From contig CALKFY010000039.1 in the NCBI GenBank assembly GCA_938084925.1, positions 29,070 to 93,069 of the forward strand: a stretch of 64,000 bases of DNA, written 5' to 3'. Below are positions 50,546-59,469 of the stretch, piece after piece. Origin of the DNA: an uncultured Pseudomonadales bacterium. GTDB taxonomy: Bacteria > Pseudomonadota > Gammaproteobacteria > Pseudomonadales > Balneatricaceae. The notes under the pieces were generated by a model. The model was not told the origin of the DNA. It saw only the letters and a list, made by a program, of their open reading frames with translations, and did not search any database. The position numbers were made by a program, and so were the translations under genes. Within the stretch, counting starts at the first letter, position 1. The number at the start of each line of letters is the position of its first letter.

Positions 50546-51019
50546 CTAAAAGCGACAGCTACTGAGATGTCTCTTTTCTAGATACTGCTGATGATACTCT
50601 TCTGCTAGCCAGTATTCTTGCGCTGGCTCAATGGCCGTAACTATTGGGCCTGGAAAATAACCGCTTTTTTGCAGTTGTTGCATGAGTGCTTGGGCTTCTA
50701 CTTTTTGTACTTGGGTATGGTAGAAAACCACGGAACGATATTGCGTGCCTATGTCCGGCCCCTGACGATTTGGTGTAGTTGGGTCGTGATTAGCCCAGAA
50801 TAGTTGTAAGAGTTGTTCGTAACTAATGGTGCCATCGGTAAATTCGACTTGTACGACTTCCACATGATCGGTTTCGCCGCTACATACTTCTTGATAGCTG
50901 GGGTTTGCCTTCGGGCCACCCATATAACCAACACTGGTTTTCATTACGCCAGGCTGTTGCGCAAGTAGTGCCTCAATTCCCCAAAAACATCCGGCACCAA
51001 AGGTGGCTGTATGTAACAT
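50546..51019 (-). CDS. msrA: Peptide-methionine (S)-S-oxide reductase MsrA
   Basis: Repair enzyme of 157 aa for the S-epimer of methionine sulfoxide. The catalytic motif GAGCFWGIE (Cys at residue 11) lies near the start, followed by GYMGG, YQEVCSGETDHVEVVQVEF and the FWANHDPTTPNRQGPDIGTQYRS block. A C-terminal cysteine (LSSCRF) may be the resolving residue. It is separate from msrB (29.4 kb). Confidence 0.96.
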   Translation of the reverse strand: MLHTATFGAGCFWGIEALLAQQPGVMKTSVGYMGGPKANPSYQEVCSGETDHVEVVQVEFTDGTISYEQLLQLFWANHDPTTPNRQGPDIGTQYRSVVFYHTQVQKVEAQALMQQLQKSGYFPGPIVTAIEPAQEYWLAEEYHQQYLEKRHLSSCRF

Positions 51020-51100
51020 GCTAGAAACTCCAATTCATTCAGTTTGTTATCAACAGGTAACTTGGATTTGATCCAAGTCTGCTAGTTGCTAATAACTATG

Positions 51101-51128
51101 TTACGTGAAGCGAAGTCCCGTGTATAAT
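51101..51128 (+). promoter_or_regulatory. Probable trpS promoter
   Basis: TTACGT (51101-51106) and a consensus TATAAT (51123-51128) with a 16-bp spacer lie 45 bp before the preferred trpS start. The upstream hairpin CTTGGAT/ATCCAAG (about 51061-51077) lies in the spacer to msrA. Confidence 0.6.
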
Positions 51129-51173
51129 GTCGCATCGACAGTTTTCACTACCTATTTTATCAAGATAACTAAT

Positions 51174-52490
51174 ATGTCTGCCAAGCAACGTGTATTAACC
51201 GGTATTACTACCACAGGAACCCCCCATTTAGGTAACTACCTAGGTGCTTTGAAGCCTGCTATTGAAGCTAGCCAAGATCGGCAAAATGATAGTTTTTACT
51301 TTATGGCGGACTATCATGCTTTAATAAAGTGCCAAGATCCACAAACAGTACATCGCTCCTGTCGCGATATTGCCGCTATCTGGTTGGCTCTGGGTCTGGA
51401 TACCGATCGTGCTACCTTTTATCGTCAGTCTGATATTCCTGAAATACCGCAGTTGACTTGGTTGCTCACCTGTATGACCCCTAAGGGTATGATGAACCGC
51501 GCCCACGCTTACAAGGCGTCTGTAGATGAAAACAACCGTCAGGGTAATCCTGATGTTGATGACGGCGTAAGTATGGGCTTGTTTAGCTACCCAGTATTGA
51601 TGGCTGCTGATATTTTGATGTTCAATGCTCATCAAGTGCCTGTGGGTAAAGATCAGATTCAACATATTGAAATGTGCCGTGATATTGCTGCGCGCTTTAA
51701 TCATGCTTTTGGTGAGCATTTTGTCTTGCCTGAAGCCATGGTTGATGAAGGTGACCCAAAGGTATTGTCTGGTCTAGACGGTCGCAAGATGAGCAAGAGC
51801 TACGGCAACATCATTCCTTTGTTTGCGCCTGCTGATGAACTAAAGCGATTGATTGGTCAAATTAAGACTAATAGTTTGGCTCCGGGTGAGGCCAAAGATC
51901 CAGATGCCTGCACTTTGTTTGAAACTTATTCTGCCTTTGCTAGCAAAGCTGAAGCCGAGGCTATGCGCGTGCGCTATGCCGAAGGTATTGCTTGGGGGGA
52001 CATGAAGCGGGAACTTTTTGAGTATCTAGATGATCACTTACAAGACGCACGCGGTAACTATAACCGCATTATCGCTGACCCAGCTTATATAGAAGCTGAA
52101 TTGCAAAAGGGCGCTCACAAGGCACGCCAATACACAGCACCCTTTATGGATCGTTTGCGTGCAGCTGTAGGCATTATGCCTCTGGATAGCCAAGTGCAAG
52201 TAAGTGCAGCTACTAGTAAGGCAAAAAAGGAACTTACTGCAGAAGAACAAGCCAAAGCAGATGCCGGTAAGGCTCGGGCAATGGCAATTGCCAAGCAACG
52301 CGAAGCCGAAGAGCAGGCAGCAATTAATGCCAAGGTCGAAGTTATAAAAGCACAATGGCAAGCTCAGGGTGGCAGTGCCGGAGTCTTGGTAGAATTAACA
52401 GCACAGCTTGAAGCTGAAGTTAGCCAAGCGAAGAAGAAACAACGTAAACAGTTGCAGCAGGTTTTGGCAGCGGTACAGGCCTTAGCCTAG
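51174..52490 (+). CDS. trpS: Tryptophanyl-tRNA synthetase with C-terminal extension
   Basis: Class I aminoacyl-tRNA synthetase of 438 aa. The HIGH-equivalent GTPHLGNYLGA (about residues 15-25) and KMSKS (GRKMSKSYGN, about 204-213) are intact. The start is ATG 51174 (MSAKQRVL); the track start lies 23 codons upstream of the likely promoter. The catalytic and anticodon domains end near residue 335, as in E. coli TrpS (334 aa). The remaining about 100 residues form an A/E/K/Q-rich helical, coiled-coil tail. pdsR follows after 26 nt. Confidence 0.94.
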   Translation: MSAKQRVLTGITTTGTPHLGNYLGALKPAIEASQDRQNDSFYFMADYHALIKCQDPQTVHRSCRDIAAIWLALGLDTDRATFYRQSDIPEIPQLTWLLTCMTPKGMMNRAHAYKASVDENNRQGNPDVDDGVSMGLFSYPVLMAADILMFNAHQVPVGKDQIQHIEMCRDIAARFNHAFGEHFVLPEAMVDEGDPKVLSGLDGRKMSKSYGNIIPLFAPADELKRLIGQIKTNSLAPGEAKDPDACTLFETYSAFASKAEAEAMRVRYAEGIAWGDMKRELFEYLDDHLQDARGNYNRIIADPAYIEAELQKGAHKARQYTAPFMDRLRAAVGIMPLDSQVQVSAATSKAKKELTAEEQAKADAGKARAMAIAKQREAEEQAAINAKVEVIKAQWQAQGGSAGVLVELTAQLEAEVSQAKKKQRKQLQQVLAAVQALA

Positions 52491-52516
52491 TACCCTGCAA
52501 GCATTAGGAGACTAGC

Positions 52517-53221
52517 ATGGCCAAGCATATCGTAATCGTCGAAGATGATGCCGATCAGCGTGAAAATTACCAAGTTGCCTTAGAGCAGCGTGGTTATCAA
52601 GTGACGGCCTATGCTAGTAAAGAATCCGCCCAAGAAGGTTTAATGCAGGTAAAACCAGACCTGGTTATCTTGGATATCATTATGCAAGATAATATTGATG
52701 CAGGTTTTCAGCTGTGCAGTGACATCCTCAAGCGCTTTCCTCAGATTCCGGTATTGTTTTTAACGGAGCGAGTGGAAGAGATAGACCGCATTATTGGTTT
52801 ACGTATGGGGGCTTGGGATTATCAGCCCAAACCCGTATCTCTTGGTTTTTTGGCCGAGAAGGTAGCCACCTTGCTACGCTTAAGTGACATTCGTGACGCT
52901 CCTGCTGAAGTGGAACAAAGTGTGCGGCAAGTGGGGGCTTTACGCTTGCTGGAAGAAAGTCGTTTGGCGCAGTGGGATGGCAAGGATATAGAAGGGCTAA
53001 CATTGACAGAGTTTCGTATGTTAGAGGCCTTAACACGCCGCCCAGGCCATATTGTTACTTACGATGTATTGGCTCAGGCTACGCATCAGCATTATGTCTC
53101 TAACAACACCATTAGTACTCACATTCGCAACATTAAGCGTAAGATAAAGAAGCTGGATAACAGTTTTGATGCTATCAAGTCCGAATATGGTTTGGGGTAT
53201 CGATGGCCGGACAATAGCTAG
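52517..53221 (+). CDS. OmpR-type response regulator, PdsR-like
   Basis: DNA-binding response regulator of 234 aa. The receiver domain has IVEDDADQRENY (acidic pocket), the phosphoacceptor aspartate in LVILDIIMQ (about residue 53) and a lysine in YQPKPVS. The C-terminal winged helix includes GLTLTEFRMLEAL and STHIRNIKRKIKKLD, with the YGLGYRW end. The RENY start, GFQLC and LRMGAWDY blocks recall the regulator family of the proteobacterial dedicated sortase system (PdsR). It is followed with a one-base overlap by the matching kinase. No sortase gene is visible. Confidence 0.8.
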   Translation: MAKHIVIVEDDADQRENYQVALEQRGYQVTAYASKESAQEGLMQVKPDLVILDIIMQDNIDAGFQLCSDILKRFPQIPVLFLTERVEEIDRIIGLRMGAWDYQPKPVSLGFLAEKVATLLRLSDIRDAPAEVEQSVRQVGALRLLEESRLAQWDGKDIEGLTLTEFRMLEALTRRPGHIVTYDVLAQATHQHYVSNNTISTHIRNIKRKIKKLDNSFDAIKSEYGLGYRWPDNS

Positions 53222-55371
53222 TGAATAACAGTAACTCAACAGAGCAAACTAAACGTCGCCGTTGGCGCCCAAGTGGCCAGGCTATGTTGTTTCTGGTGGT
53301 TTTGTTGAGTATGCCTTTGTTGTCGTACCGTTTCTTAGCAGAAACCCGCGTGTTTATGATTGAGGGCCAGTCTCAAGCACAAGAGCAGCTTGCTCAAGGT
53401 GTAGTGACTTTATTCCAAGGTCGGGAAGATTTATTGGAAGAGCTGCCTTACTTGGATAGCCAGCAGGTAGTATTTAGCCATCCCCTTAGTCACAAGGTAA
53501 AGGTCGATGGTTATACCAGTGAATGGCTAGATTTTCAGCTCTTTGCTAATCACTTTGGTAGTGGTGAGGAAGGAGATGAAGATGGGTACAGCTTACTACT
53601 CGGTGAATACGAAGATCGGATTTATGGGCTAGTGCGTATACAAGATAATGTCACCAAGTTGCGTGAATGGGGAAATAAACAGCTCGATCGCAGTGACCAT
53701 TTGCGTTTATCATTGCCTGACCGCAATGGTAACGAGCGTCGTCTAATTATTGTTGCTACCGAACCCGGTCAGATGGAAGTTTGGTATGTAAAAGATGACT
53801 GGGCGACTTCTTTATATCGCAATCCTTCTTCGTCGTTCATTATCCAAGCGGTGATGCGGCCTTTAGTCGACGGTTATTTGGTGGAATTTGCATTGCCACG
53901 GTATTTTCTTAACGAGCGGCAAGAGTTTGGTTTGGCGGTAGCGGATGTGGATGACGATGATGGCACCATGCGTCACCTTAAAACCCTAGTAGGTTCTGAT
54001 ACCAACATTGAAAGTCATTACAACCTGCTAGCTATGCGTTCGCCAGAAGCTAACAAGATTCTAGCTAGTTTGGATCGTGCCAATTCACAAATCATTATCT
54101 ACGATAAGCAGCTTCGTGTGCGGGCCAGTGTGGGTAAGCTGGCTACTAACGTACCTGAGTCTTTGCAGCCCACTACCATTGTTGAGCGTATGCAAAGTTG
54201 GTTGAACAATGCCTTAGACTGGTTTGTGGCAATCCCAACCTTCCTAAGTAGTTCGCAAGAAGCTAGTCAAGAGCGTCGCTTGCTAAATCAAGCTTTGGGC
54301 AACGAGTTTGCTAGTGGTCGCTGGCATCGCAGTGCCAATGAGGAAGTACTAGCTGTTGCTGCCCCTATTACTGACCAAGAAGGTGCCTTGTTGGGTGTGG
54401 TGCTAATCAAACAGTCGACGGCGCAAATTCTCAAATTACAACGTCAAGCCATGGAAAATATTACCATGTTGAGCTTTGCCACCATGGTGGCTATGTTGAT
54501 GGTGTTGTTGGCTTATTCTTGGCGTCAAGCATACCGTGTGCAACGACTAGGGCAGGAAGCTAAAGAAATCGTTGATCCTAGCGGACGCTTACGTACCAAT
54601 CAGTTGCACAGTGATGTGCGTTCTACTGATCGTATTGGGGGCTTGGCACGTAGCTTTTCAGAAGTAGTAGAGCGCTTGCACGATCATCAGCAATTTATCT
54701 CTACTATGCCTAGAACCTTACGCCACGAAATAAACAACCCGCTTAATGCCACCATGACGTCACTCGAAAATTTGCAGCGTCATGGTGTTGCTGACGACCA
54801 ACAGCGCTACCTAGATATTGCCCAGCGAGGTTTGATAAAGATAAGTGCTATTGTCGAAAAGCTAGCTGATGCTGCTAACCTAGAAGAAGCGTTACAAGAA
54901 GATGAGTTAGAGCCTATGAACTTAGCTTACTTGGTGGAAACCTATGTAAGCCATCAAGAGGGGCGTAGTGCCACCGGGCAAGCTGACGTGGTGTTTGCTT
55001 GTGATGAAGCTCAGGTAGCGGTAGCTGGGGTCGATTATCGCATTGAACAAATGTTAGATAAGCTACTTGATAATGCGCGTGATTTTAGAGTTGCCAATAG
55101 CTCAATTGTGGTGAGATTGTATCAACAAGATCTTTATTGCTATCTAGAAGTTGAAAATCAAGGGCCTCATATACCAGAAGAGATGCAGGGTAACTTGTTT
55201 ACCTCTATGGTAAGCGCGCGCCAAGGTGGTGCCGGTCAAGCCCACTTTGGCTTGGGTTTGTATGTGGTGCGTATGATTGCTCTGTATCATGGCGGTGAGG
55301 TTTCTGCTCACAACTTGATTGACCCACAGAGTGTTATGTTTAGAGTGCGCTTGCCGCTTTTGTTGGTTTAA
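53221..55371 (+). CDS. Membrane sensor histidine kinase, PdsS-like
   Basis: Kinase of 716 aa with a GTG start sharing its G with the pdsR stop. An N-terminal helix (LFLVVLLSMPLLSYRFL) anchors a periplasmic region of about 380 residues; its first half (HPLSHKVKVDGYTSEWLDF) looks like a CBM9/DOMON-type ligand-binding domain. A second helix (MLSFATMVAMLMVLLAYSW) leads to HAMP-like sequence, the HisKA box TLRHEINNPLNA and an ATPase domain (KLLDNARDF; GLGLYVVRMI). The architecture matches kinases of the dedicated sortase system; the ligand is unknown. Confidence 0.8.
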   Translation: MNNSNSTEQTKRRRWRPSGQAMLFLVVLLSMPLLSYRFLAETRVFMIEGQSQAQEQLAQGVVTLFQGREDLLEELPYLDSQQVVFSHPLSHKVKVDGYTSEWLDFQLFANHFGSGEEGDEDGYSLLLGEYEDRIYGLVRIQDNVTKLREWGNKQLDRSDHLRLSLPDRNGNERRLIIVATEPGQMEVWYVKDDWATSLYRNPSSSFIIQAVMRPLVDGYLVEFALPRYFLNERQEFGLAVADVDDDDGTMRHLKTLVGSDTNIESHYNLLAMRSPEANKILASLDRANSQIIIYDKQLRVRASVGKLATNVPESLQPTTIVERMQSWLNNALDWFVAIPTFLSSSQEASQERRLLNQALGNEFASGRWHRSANEEVLAVAAPITDQEGALLGVVLIKQSTAQILKLQRQAMENITMLSFATMVAMLMVLLAYSWRQAYRVQRLGQEAKEIVDPSGRLRTNQLHSDVRSTDRIGGLARSFSEVVERLHDHQQFISTMPRTLRHEINNPLNATMTSLENLQRHGVADDQQRYLDIAQRGLIKISAIVEKLADAANLEEALQEDELEPMNLAYLVETYVSHQEGRSATGQADVVFACDEAQVAVAGVDYRIEQMLDKLLDNARDFRVANSSIVVRLYQQDLYCYLEVENQGPHIPEEMQGNLFTSMVSARQGGAGQAHFGLGLYVVRMIALYHGGEVSAHNLIDPQSVMFRVRLPLLLV

Positions 55372-55388
55372 GGTTGCTGGTTGAAATA

Positions 55389-55673
55389 ATGTGTCAGAAC
55401 GAATCAAAAAAGCAGTCTTTCCCCATCCCCAAAGGCTTAATGAGTCGTGGTTTAATTGGCTTCGTTAAGTTGTACCGGTTGGTGCTGAGCCCTATGCTAG
55501 GTGCCAACTGCCGTTATATGCCTACTTGTTCTAGCTATGCTATTGAAGCGATTAGTTTGCATGGCCCCTTAAAGGGTACTGCTATGTCACTATGGCGTAT
55601 TGTGCGCTGTAACCCTTTCTCTCAGGGTGGCTATGACCCGGTACCGGGTAGTGAGGATTATAAGGCGGACTAG
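55389..55673 (+). CDS. yidD: Membrane protein insertion efficiency factor YidD
   Basis: Small amphipathic membrane-associated protein of 94 aa. The core VKLYRLVLSPMLGANCRYMPTCSSYAIEAI, with its cysteine pair, and IVRCNPFSQGGYDPVP identify YidD, which assists YidC-dependent insertion. It is usually located between rnpA and yidC; here it follows the sensor kinase by 17 nt. The start could be ATG 55389 or ATG 55440 (MSRGLIGFVK), which has AAAGG nearby; the shorter form is closer to family length. Confidence 0.88.
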   Translation: MCQNESKKQSFPIPKGLMSRGLIGFVKLYRLVLSPMLGANCRYMPTCSSYAIEAISLHGPLKGTAMSLWRIVRCNPFSQGGYDPVPGSEDYKAD

Positions 55674-55715
55674 CCGCCTTATTGCTGCTCATTTCCATCA
55701 AATGCTTGCTGTTAG

Positions 55716-56345
55716 TTAATCAGCAAATGGAAAATCGTCTTCTTCTTGCCAACCACCTAGCTGACGCCAGCGATTTACAATGTGACAAAATAGCTCAGCG
55801 GTCTTTTCTGCATCGTAAAGGGCGCTATGGGCCTCACGGTTACTGAAAGGTATCTCCGCGGCATTGCAGGCTTTGGCTAACACGGTCTGACCAAAGGCCA
55901 AGCCAGCTAGTGTGGCCGTGTCAAAAGTAGAAAAGGGGTGGAATGGGTTGCGCTTGTGCTGAGCACGTTGTGCTGCTGCATTTACAAAACCTATGTCAAA
56001 AGCGGCATTGTGGCCAACCAAGATTGCGCGTTTGCATCCAGCAGCTTTAACTGCTTTACGTATAGGCTTGAATACCTTATCCAAGGCGTCCTTTTCGTCC
56101 AACGCTTCGCGATCTGGGTCAAACGGATCTATACCAGTAAATTCAAGCGCTGCCTGCTCTAGATTTGCGCCTGCAAAAGGCTTTACATTGGCCTGTACTG
56201 AGTCACGAATATACAACAAGCCATCATCATCCATATCGATAATCACCGCGGCAATCTCAAGTAGAGCGTCAGTAGCGTTGTTAAAGCCAGCGGTTTCAAC
56301 ATCAACAATTATGGGGAGGTAGCCGCGAAAGCGTTCAGAAATCAT
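55716..56345 (-). CDS. rnt: Ribonuclease T
   Basis: DEDDh 3'-5' exonuclease of 209 aa that trims tRNA and 5S/23S rRNA 3' ends. The catalytic residues are visible: [10 protein letters not shown] (DxE), HNAAFDIGF (D) and [10 protein letters not shown] (H and D). An aromatic [16 protein letters not shown] segment fits RNase T. It follows pyrC by 12 nt on the minus strand; this pair is also neighbouring in pseudomonads. Confidence 0.95.
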   Translation of the reverse strand: MISERFRGYLPIIVDVETAGFNNATDALLEIAAVIIDMDDDGLLYIRDSVQANVKPFAGANLEQAALEFTGIDPFDPDREALDEKDALDKVFKPIRKAVKAAGCKRAILVGHNAAFDIGFVNAAAQRAQHKRNPFHPFSTFDTATLAGLAFGQTVLAKACNAAEIPFSNREAHSALYDAEKTAELFCHIVNRWRQLGGWQEEDDFPFAD

Positions 56346-56357
56346 GCTAAACAGTCC

Positions 56358-57389
56358 TTAGTCTTGCAATTTCCAGTGCAGGGTTTCGCCTGCGCCAAGA
56401 GGGATAATGGTGTCACCGGCATAATCAAGGCTGCTAGGCACTTGCCAGTCTTGCTTAACCAGCGTGATGGTCTTGCTGTTGATTGGTAAACCATAGAAGT
56501 TGGCACCGTTGAGGCTAGCAAAAGCTTCAAGCTTGTCGAGGATACCCAATTCTTCAAAAGTCTGGGCGTACAGTTCAATAGCCGCTGGCGATGAATAGCA
56601 GCCGGCACAGCCGCAAGCACTTTCCTTGGCGCCTTGAGCATGGGGAGCGGAGTCGGTACCTAGGAAGAAGCGCGAATTGCCGCTAACTACAGCATCCTGC
56701 AGAGCCTGTTGGTGTATATTGCGCTTTAAAACTGGTAAGCAGTATAGGTGCGGCTTAACACCGCCAACTAGTAAGTTGTTACGGTTATACATCAAGTGTT
56801 GTGGGGTAATGGTCGCGCCAACGTTCTCGCTAGCCAGCTGTACAAATTCTGCAGCTTCTTTAGTGGTGATGTGTTCAAACACTAGGCGTAAATTAGGAAA
56901 GCGAGCAAGTAAAGGTATTAGTTGACTGTCGATAAAGCCCTTTTCACGATCAAAAATATCCACGTCAGCGTGCGTGATTTCACCGTGCACCAACAATGGC
57001 ATGCCTAGTTCTTCCATGGCGGCAATGGCGTCAAACACCTTCTCCATTGCGGTTACGCCTGCGGCAGAGTTAGTTGTCGCGCCGGCTGGATAAAGCTTTA
57101 CCGCTTTGACGATGCCAGAAGCGTGTGCTTCTCGGATGTCGGCAGCGCTAGTTTGGTCCGTAAGATATAAAGTCATCAGGGCTTCTAGGCTGGTGCCTTG
57201 AGCATCTAGTCTGGCTTTGTACTCACGTGCCAATGCGGTACTGGTGACCGGTGGTGTCAGGTTGGGCATGATGATTGCACGACCAAACTGATGGGCGGAA
57301 TCTTGTACTGTACGGGCTAGGACTGGCCCATCACGTAGGTGTAGATGCCAATCATCAGGTTGAACAAGAGTAAGAGTTTGTGCCGTCAT
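56358..57389 (-). CDS. pyrC: Dihydroorotase
   Basis: Class II zinc dihydroorotase of 343 aa for pyrimidine synthesis. The N-terminal metal site [10 protein letters not shown], the central [21 protein letters not shown] and the late GTDSAPH aspartate are present. The start is ATG 57389 (MTAQTLTL), with AGG upstream; the track ORF adds 31 residues not seen in the family. Length matches E. coli PyrC (348 aa). It is divergent from argG. Confidence 0.95.
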   Translation of the reverse strand: MTAQTLTLVQPDDWHLHLRDGPVLARTVQDSAHQFGRAIIMPNLTPPVTSTALAREYKARLDAQGTSLEALMTLYLTDQTSAADIREAHASGIVKAVKLYPAGATTNSAAGVTAMEKVFDAIAAMEELGMPLLVHGEITHADVDIFDREKGFIDSQLIPLLARFPNLRLVFEHITTKEAAEFVQLASENVGATITPQHLMYNRNNLLVGGVKPHLYCLPVLKRNIHQQALQDAVVSGNSRFFLGTDSAPHAQGAKESACGCAGCYSSPAAIELYAQTFEELGILDKLEAFASLNGANFYGLPINSKTITLVKQDWQVPSSLDYAGDTIIPLGAGETLHWKLQD

Positions 57390-57604
57390 TAGGATGCCTT
57401 TTAGTAAAGCTGTGCATGTGTAGCCATAATCAAAGCTGCACAGGAAATAAGGATAAATAATTGGCCGCCATTTTAACAGCAAAGTAGGGGGCTTGTCAGA
57501 TATGCTTGACCTTGTTTCTAAAGGATTATTAGCTTTGTAGGTCTTAGATGCCGTAGGCGATAATTAATACCATAGACGGGGTAACTTATTGCTCACAAAA
57601 GGAG

Positions 57605-57610
57605 TATAAT
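57605..57610 (+). promoter_or_regulatory. Probable -10 element of argG
   Basis: A consensus TATAAT lies 66 bp upstream of the argG start; the -35 region (TAACTT at 57582-57587, 17-bp spacing) is poor. I could not identify a convincing ArgR (ARG) box pair in the spacer. Confidence 0.45.
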
Positions 57611-57676
57611 TTGGCCTTGGTTTTTCTACGTGTAGTTAGTGCTGCACGCTTTGAACATGTCATTAGGATGGAATTC

Positions 57677-58897
57677 ATGTCTGAAATTAACAAAGTTGTA
57701 TTGGCCTACTCAGGTGGCTTGGATACTTCTGTAATCGTGAAGTGGTTGCAGGAAACTTATAACTGTGAAGTCGTTACCTTTACCGCTGACCTTGGTCAGG
57801 GCGAAGAAGTCGAGCCTGCACGTGCTAAAGCTGAAGCTTTGGGTGTGAAGGAAATTTACATTGAAGATTTACGCGAAGAATTTGTACGTGACTTTGTTTA
57901 CCCTATGTTCCGTGCTAACGCCGTATATGAAGGTGAGTACCTTTTAGGCACCTCCATTGCACGTCCTTTGATCGCTAAGCGTTTGATTGAAATCGCTAAC
58001 GACACTGGTGCTGATGCTATTTCTCATGGTGCTACCGGTAAAGGTAATGATCAAGTACGTTTTGAGCTGGGTGCTTATGCGCTTAAGCCTGGTGTACAAG
58101 TGATTGCGCCATGGCGTGAGTGGGACTTGAGTTCCCGTGAAAGCTTGGTTAACTACTGTGAAACCCACGGCATTGACGTTGACTTCAAGAAGAAGAAAAG
58201 CTCCCCTTATTCTATGGACGCTAACTTGTTGCACATTTCTTATGAAAGTGGCTTGTTGGAAGATCCTTGGGCTGAAGCCGAAGAAGAAATGTGGCGCTGG
58301 AGTGTGTCTCCAGAAGCAGCTCCAGATGTAGCTACTTATATGGAATTAACCTACGAAAAGGGCGACATTGTTGCTATCGACGGTGAAGCCATGAGTCCTG
58401 CGACTGTGCTAGAGACTTTGAACAAGATTGGCGGCGCTAACGGTATTGGCCGTTTGGATATCGTTGAAAACCGTTACGTTGGTATGAAGTCACGTGGTTG
58501 CTACGAAACCCCTGGTGGCACCATTATGTTACGCGCACACCGTGCTATCGAATCCATCACTTTGGATCGTGAAGCAGCACACCTAAAAGATGAAATTATG
58601 CCAAAGTATGCCAAGGTTGTTTACAACGGCTACTGGTGGTCTGAAGAACGCCAGATGATGCAAGCGATGATTGACCGTTCTCAAGAATATGTTAACGGTG
58701 TAGTACGTTTGAAGCTTTATAAAGGCAACGTTGATGTTGTTGGTCGTAAGTCTGCAGATAGTTTGTTTGATGAAGCTATGGCGACTATGGAAGACGATGC
58801 CGGTGCTTACGATCAGCAAGACGCAGCAGGCTTCATCAAGCTTAATGCCTTGCGTATGCGTATCGAAGCCAGCAAGGGCCGCGACCTACTTAAGTAG
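57677..58897 (+). CDS. argG: Argininosuccinate synthase
   Basis: Joins citrulline and aspartate with ATP in arginine synthesis, 406 aa. The nucleotide loop [16 protein letters not shown] (about residues 9-24) and TADLGQGEE are typical, as are [17 protein letters not shown] and the [16 protein letters not shown] block. The start is ATG 57677 ([11 protein letters not shown]), with TAGGATGG upstream, not the longer track ORF. A strong terminator follows. Confidence 0.97.
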   Translation: MSEINKVVLAYSGGLDTSVIVKWLQETYNCEVVTFTADLGQGEEVEPARAKAEALGVKEIYIEDLREEFVRDFVYPMFRANAVYEGEYLLGTSIARPLIAKRLIEIANDTGADAISHGATGKGNDQVRFELGAYALKPGVQVIAPWREWDLSSRESLVNYCETHGIDVDFKKKKSSPYSMDANLLHISYESGLLEDPWAEAEEEMWRWSVSPEAAPDVATYMELTYEKGDIVAIDGEAMSPATVLETLNKIGGANGIGRLDIVENRYVGMKSRGCYETPGGTIMLRAHRAIESITLDREAAHLKDEIMPKYAKVVYNGYWWSEERQMMQAMIDRSQEYVNGVVRLKLYKGNVDVVGRKSADSLFDEAMATMEDDAGAYDQQDAAGFIKLNALRMRIEASKGRDLLK

Positions 58898-58941
58898 TGT
58901 TTTGAGGCCTAGCTCTGTAGAGCTAAGTTAGTATAAAAGAC

Positions 58942-58978
58942 AAAAAGAGACTCATGTTAAGCATCAGTCTCTTTTTTT
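58942..58978 (+). terminator. Terminator after argG
   Basis: AAAAAGAGACT (58942-58952) pairs with AGTCTCTTTTT (58966-58976), followed by more T. A smaller hairpin AGCTC/GAGCT precedes it at about 58910-58923. Confidence 0.88.
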
Positions 58979-59124
58979 GTATTTAAAATTAGACCCAATA
59001 GGTAGTATTAATAACCCAGAAAATACCTAAATGTAGTGAATTTCCATTGTTTCTCCATAATTGGTGCATTGTTTATCCATCTTGTGAGCCTTTAATAGAT
59101 GGTGATAGTGACAAGGAGCCACTT

Positions 59125-59313
59125 ATGCAATGTTTCATCCCTTTTTCCGAGGAACTGGTAGAGCAGCACCCTGAGCTCATGGATGCCAGCCTAGTACCAT
59201 ATCGCGAAGAGTTTATGGATTATGCCATGAAATTCGAGGTGCTGACCCCTGCAGAAGCTGCCAATATGGAAAGCACTGGTTTCTGTGGCAAAGAAAAATT
59301 GAAGGCTTTGTAA
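59125..59313 (+). CDS. Small conserved-looking hypothetical protein (62 aa)
   Basis: I do not recognise this acidic 62-aa protein (MQCFIPFSEELVEQ start; cysteines at positions 3 and about 54, the latter in STGFCGKEK). The coding assignment rests on AAGGAG eight bases before ATG 59125, an ORF of normal codon use, and a strong terminator about 60 nt after its stop. The track starts further upstream at a weak site. Location between argG and rhlE gives no functional hint. Confidence 0.6.
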   Translation: MQCFIPFSEELVEQHPELMDASLVPYREEFMDYAMKFEVLTPAEAANMESTGFCGKEKLKAL

Positions 59314-59369
59314 CATTTTTTGAACTTTTGGGAAATATCCCGCTCCAAGTAGTATATCAGTAAGACAGC

Positions 59370-59427
59370 ATGCCCTTACAAGTTAACCGCTTCCCCTTCG
59401 AGTTAACCTGTACAGGGCATTTTTTTG
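59370..59427 (+). terminator. Long-stem intrinsic terminator
   Basis: ATGCCCT (59370-59376) pairs with AGGGCAT (59414-59420), extended inward by TACA/TGTA (one bulge) and by two GTTAAC palindromes (59382-59387 with 59402-59407), giving about 17 pairs, then seven T. It ends the 62-aa gene. The extended stem is unusually long for an intrinsic terminator. Confidence 0.8.
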
Positions 59428-59469
59428 CCTTTTATTCGCTACTTGTGGGCCAAAATATACCTAATGAGC

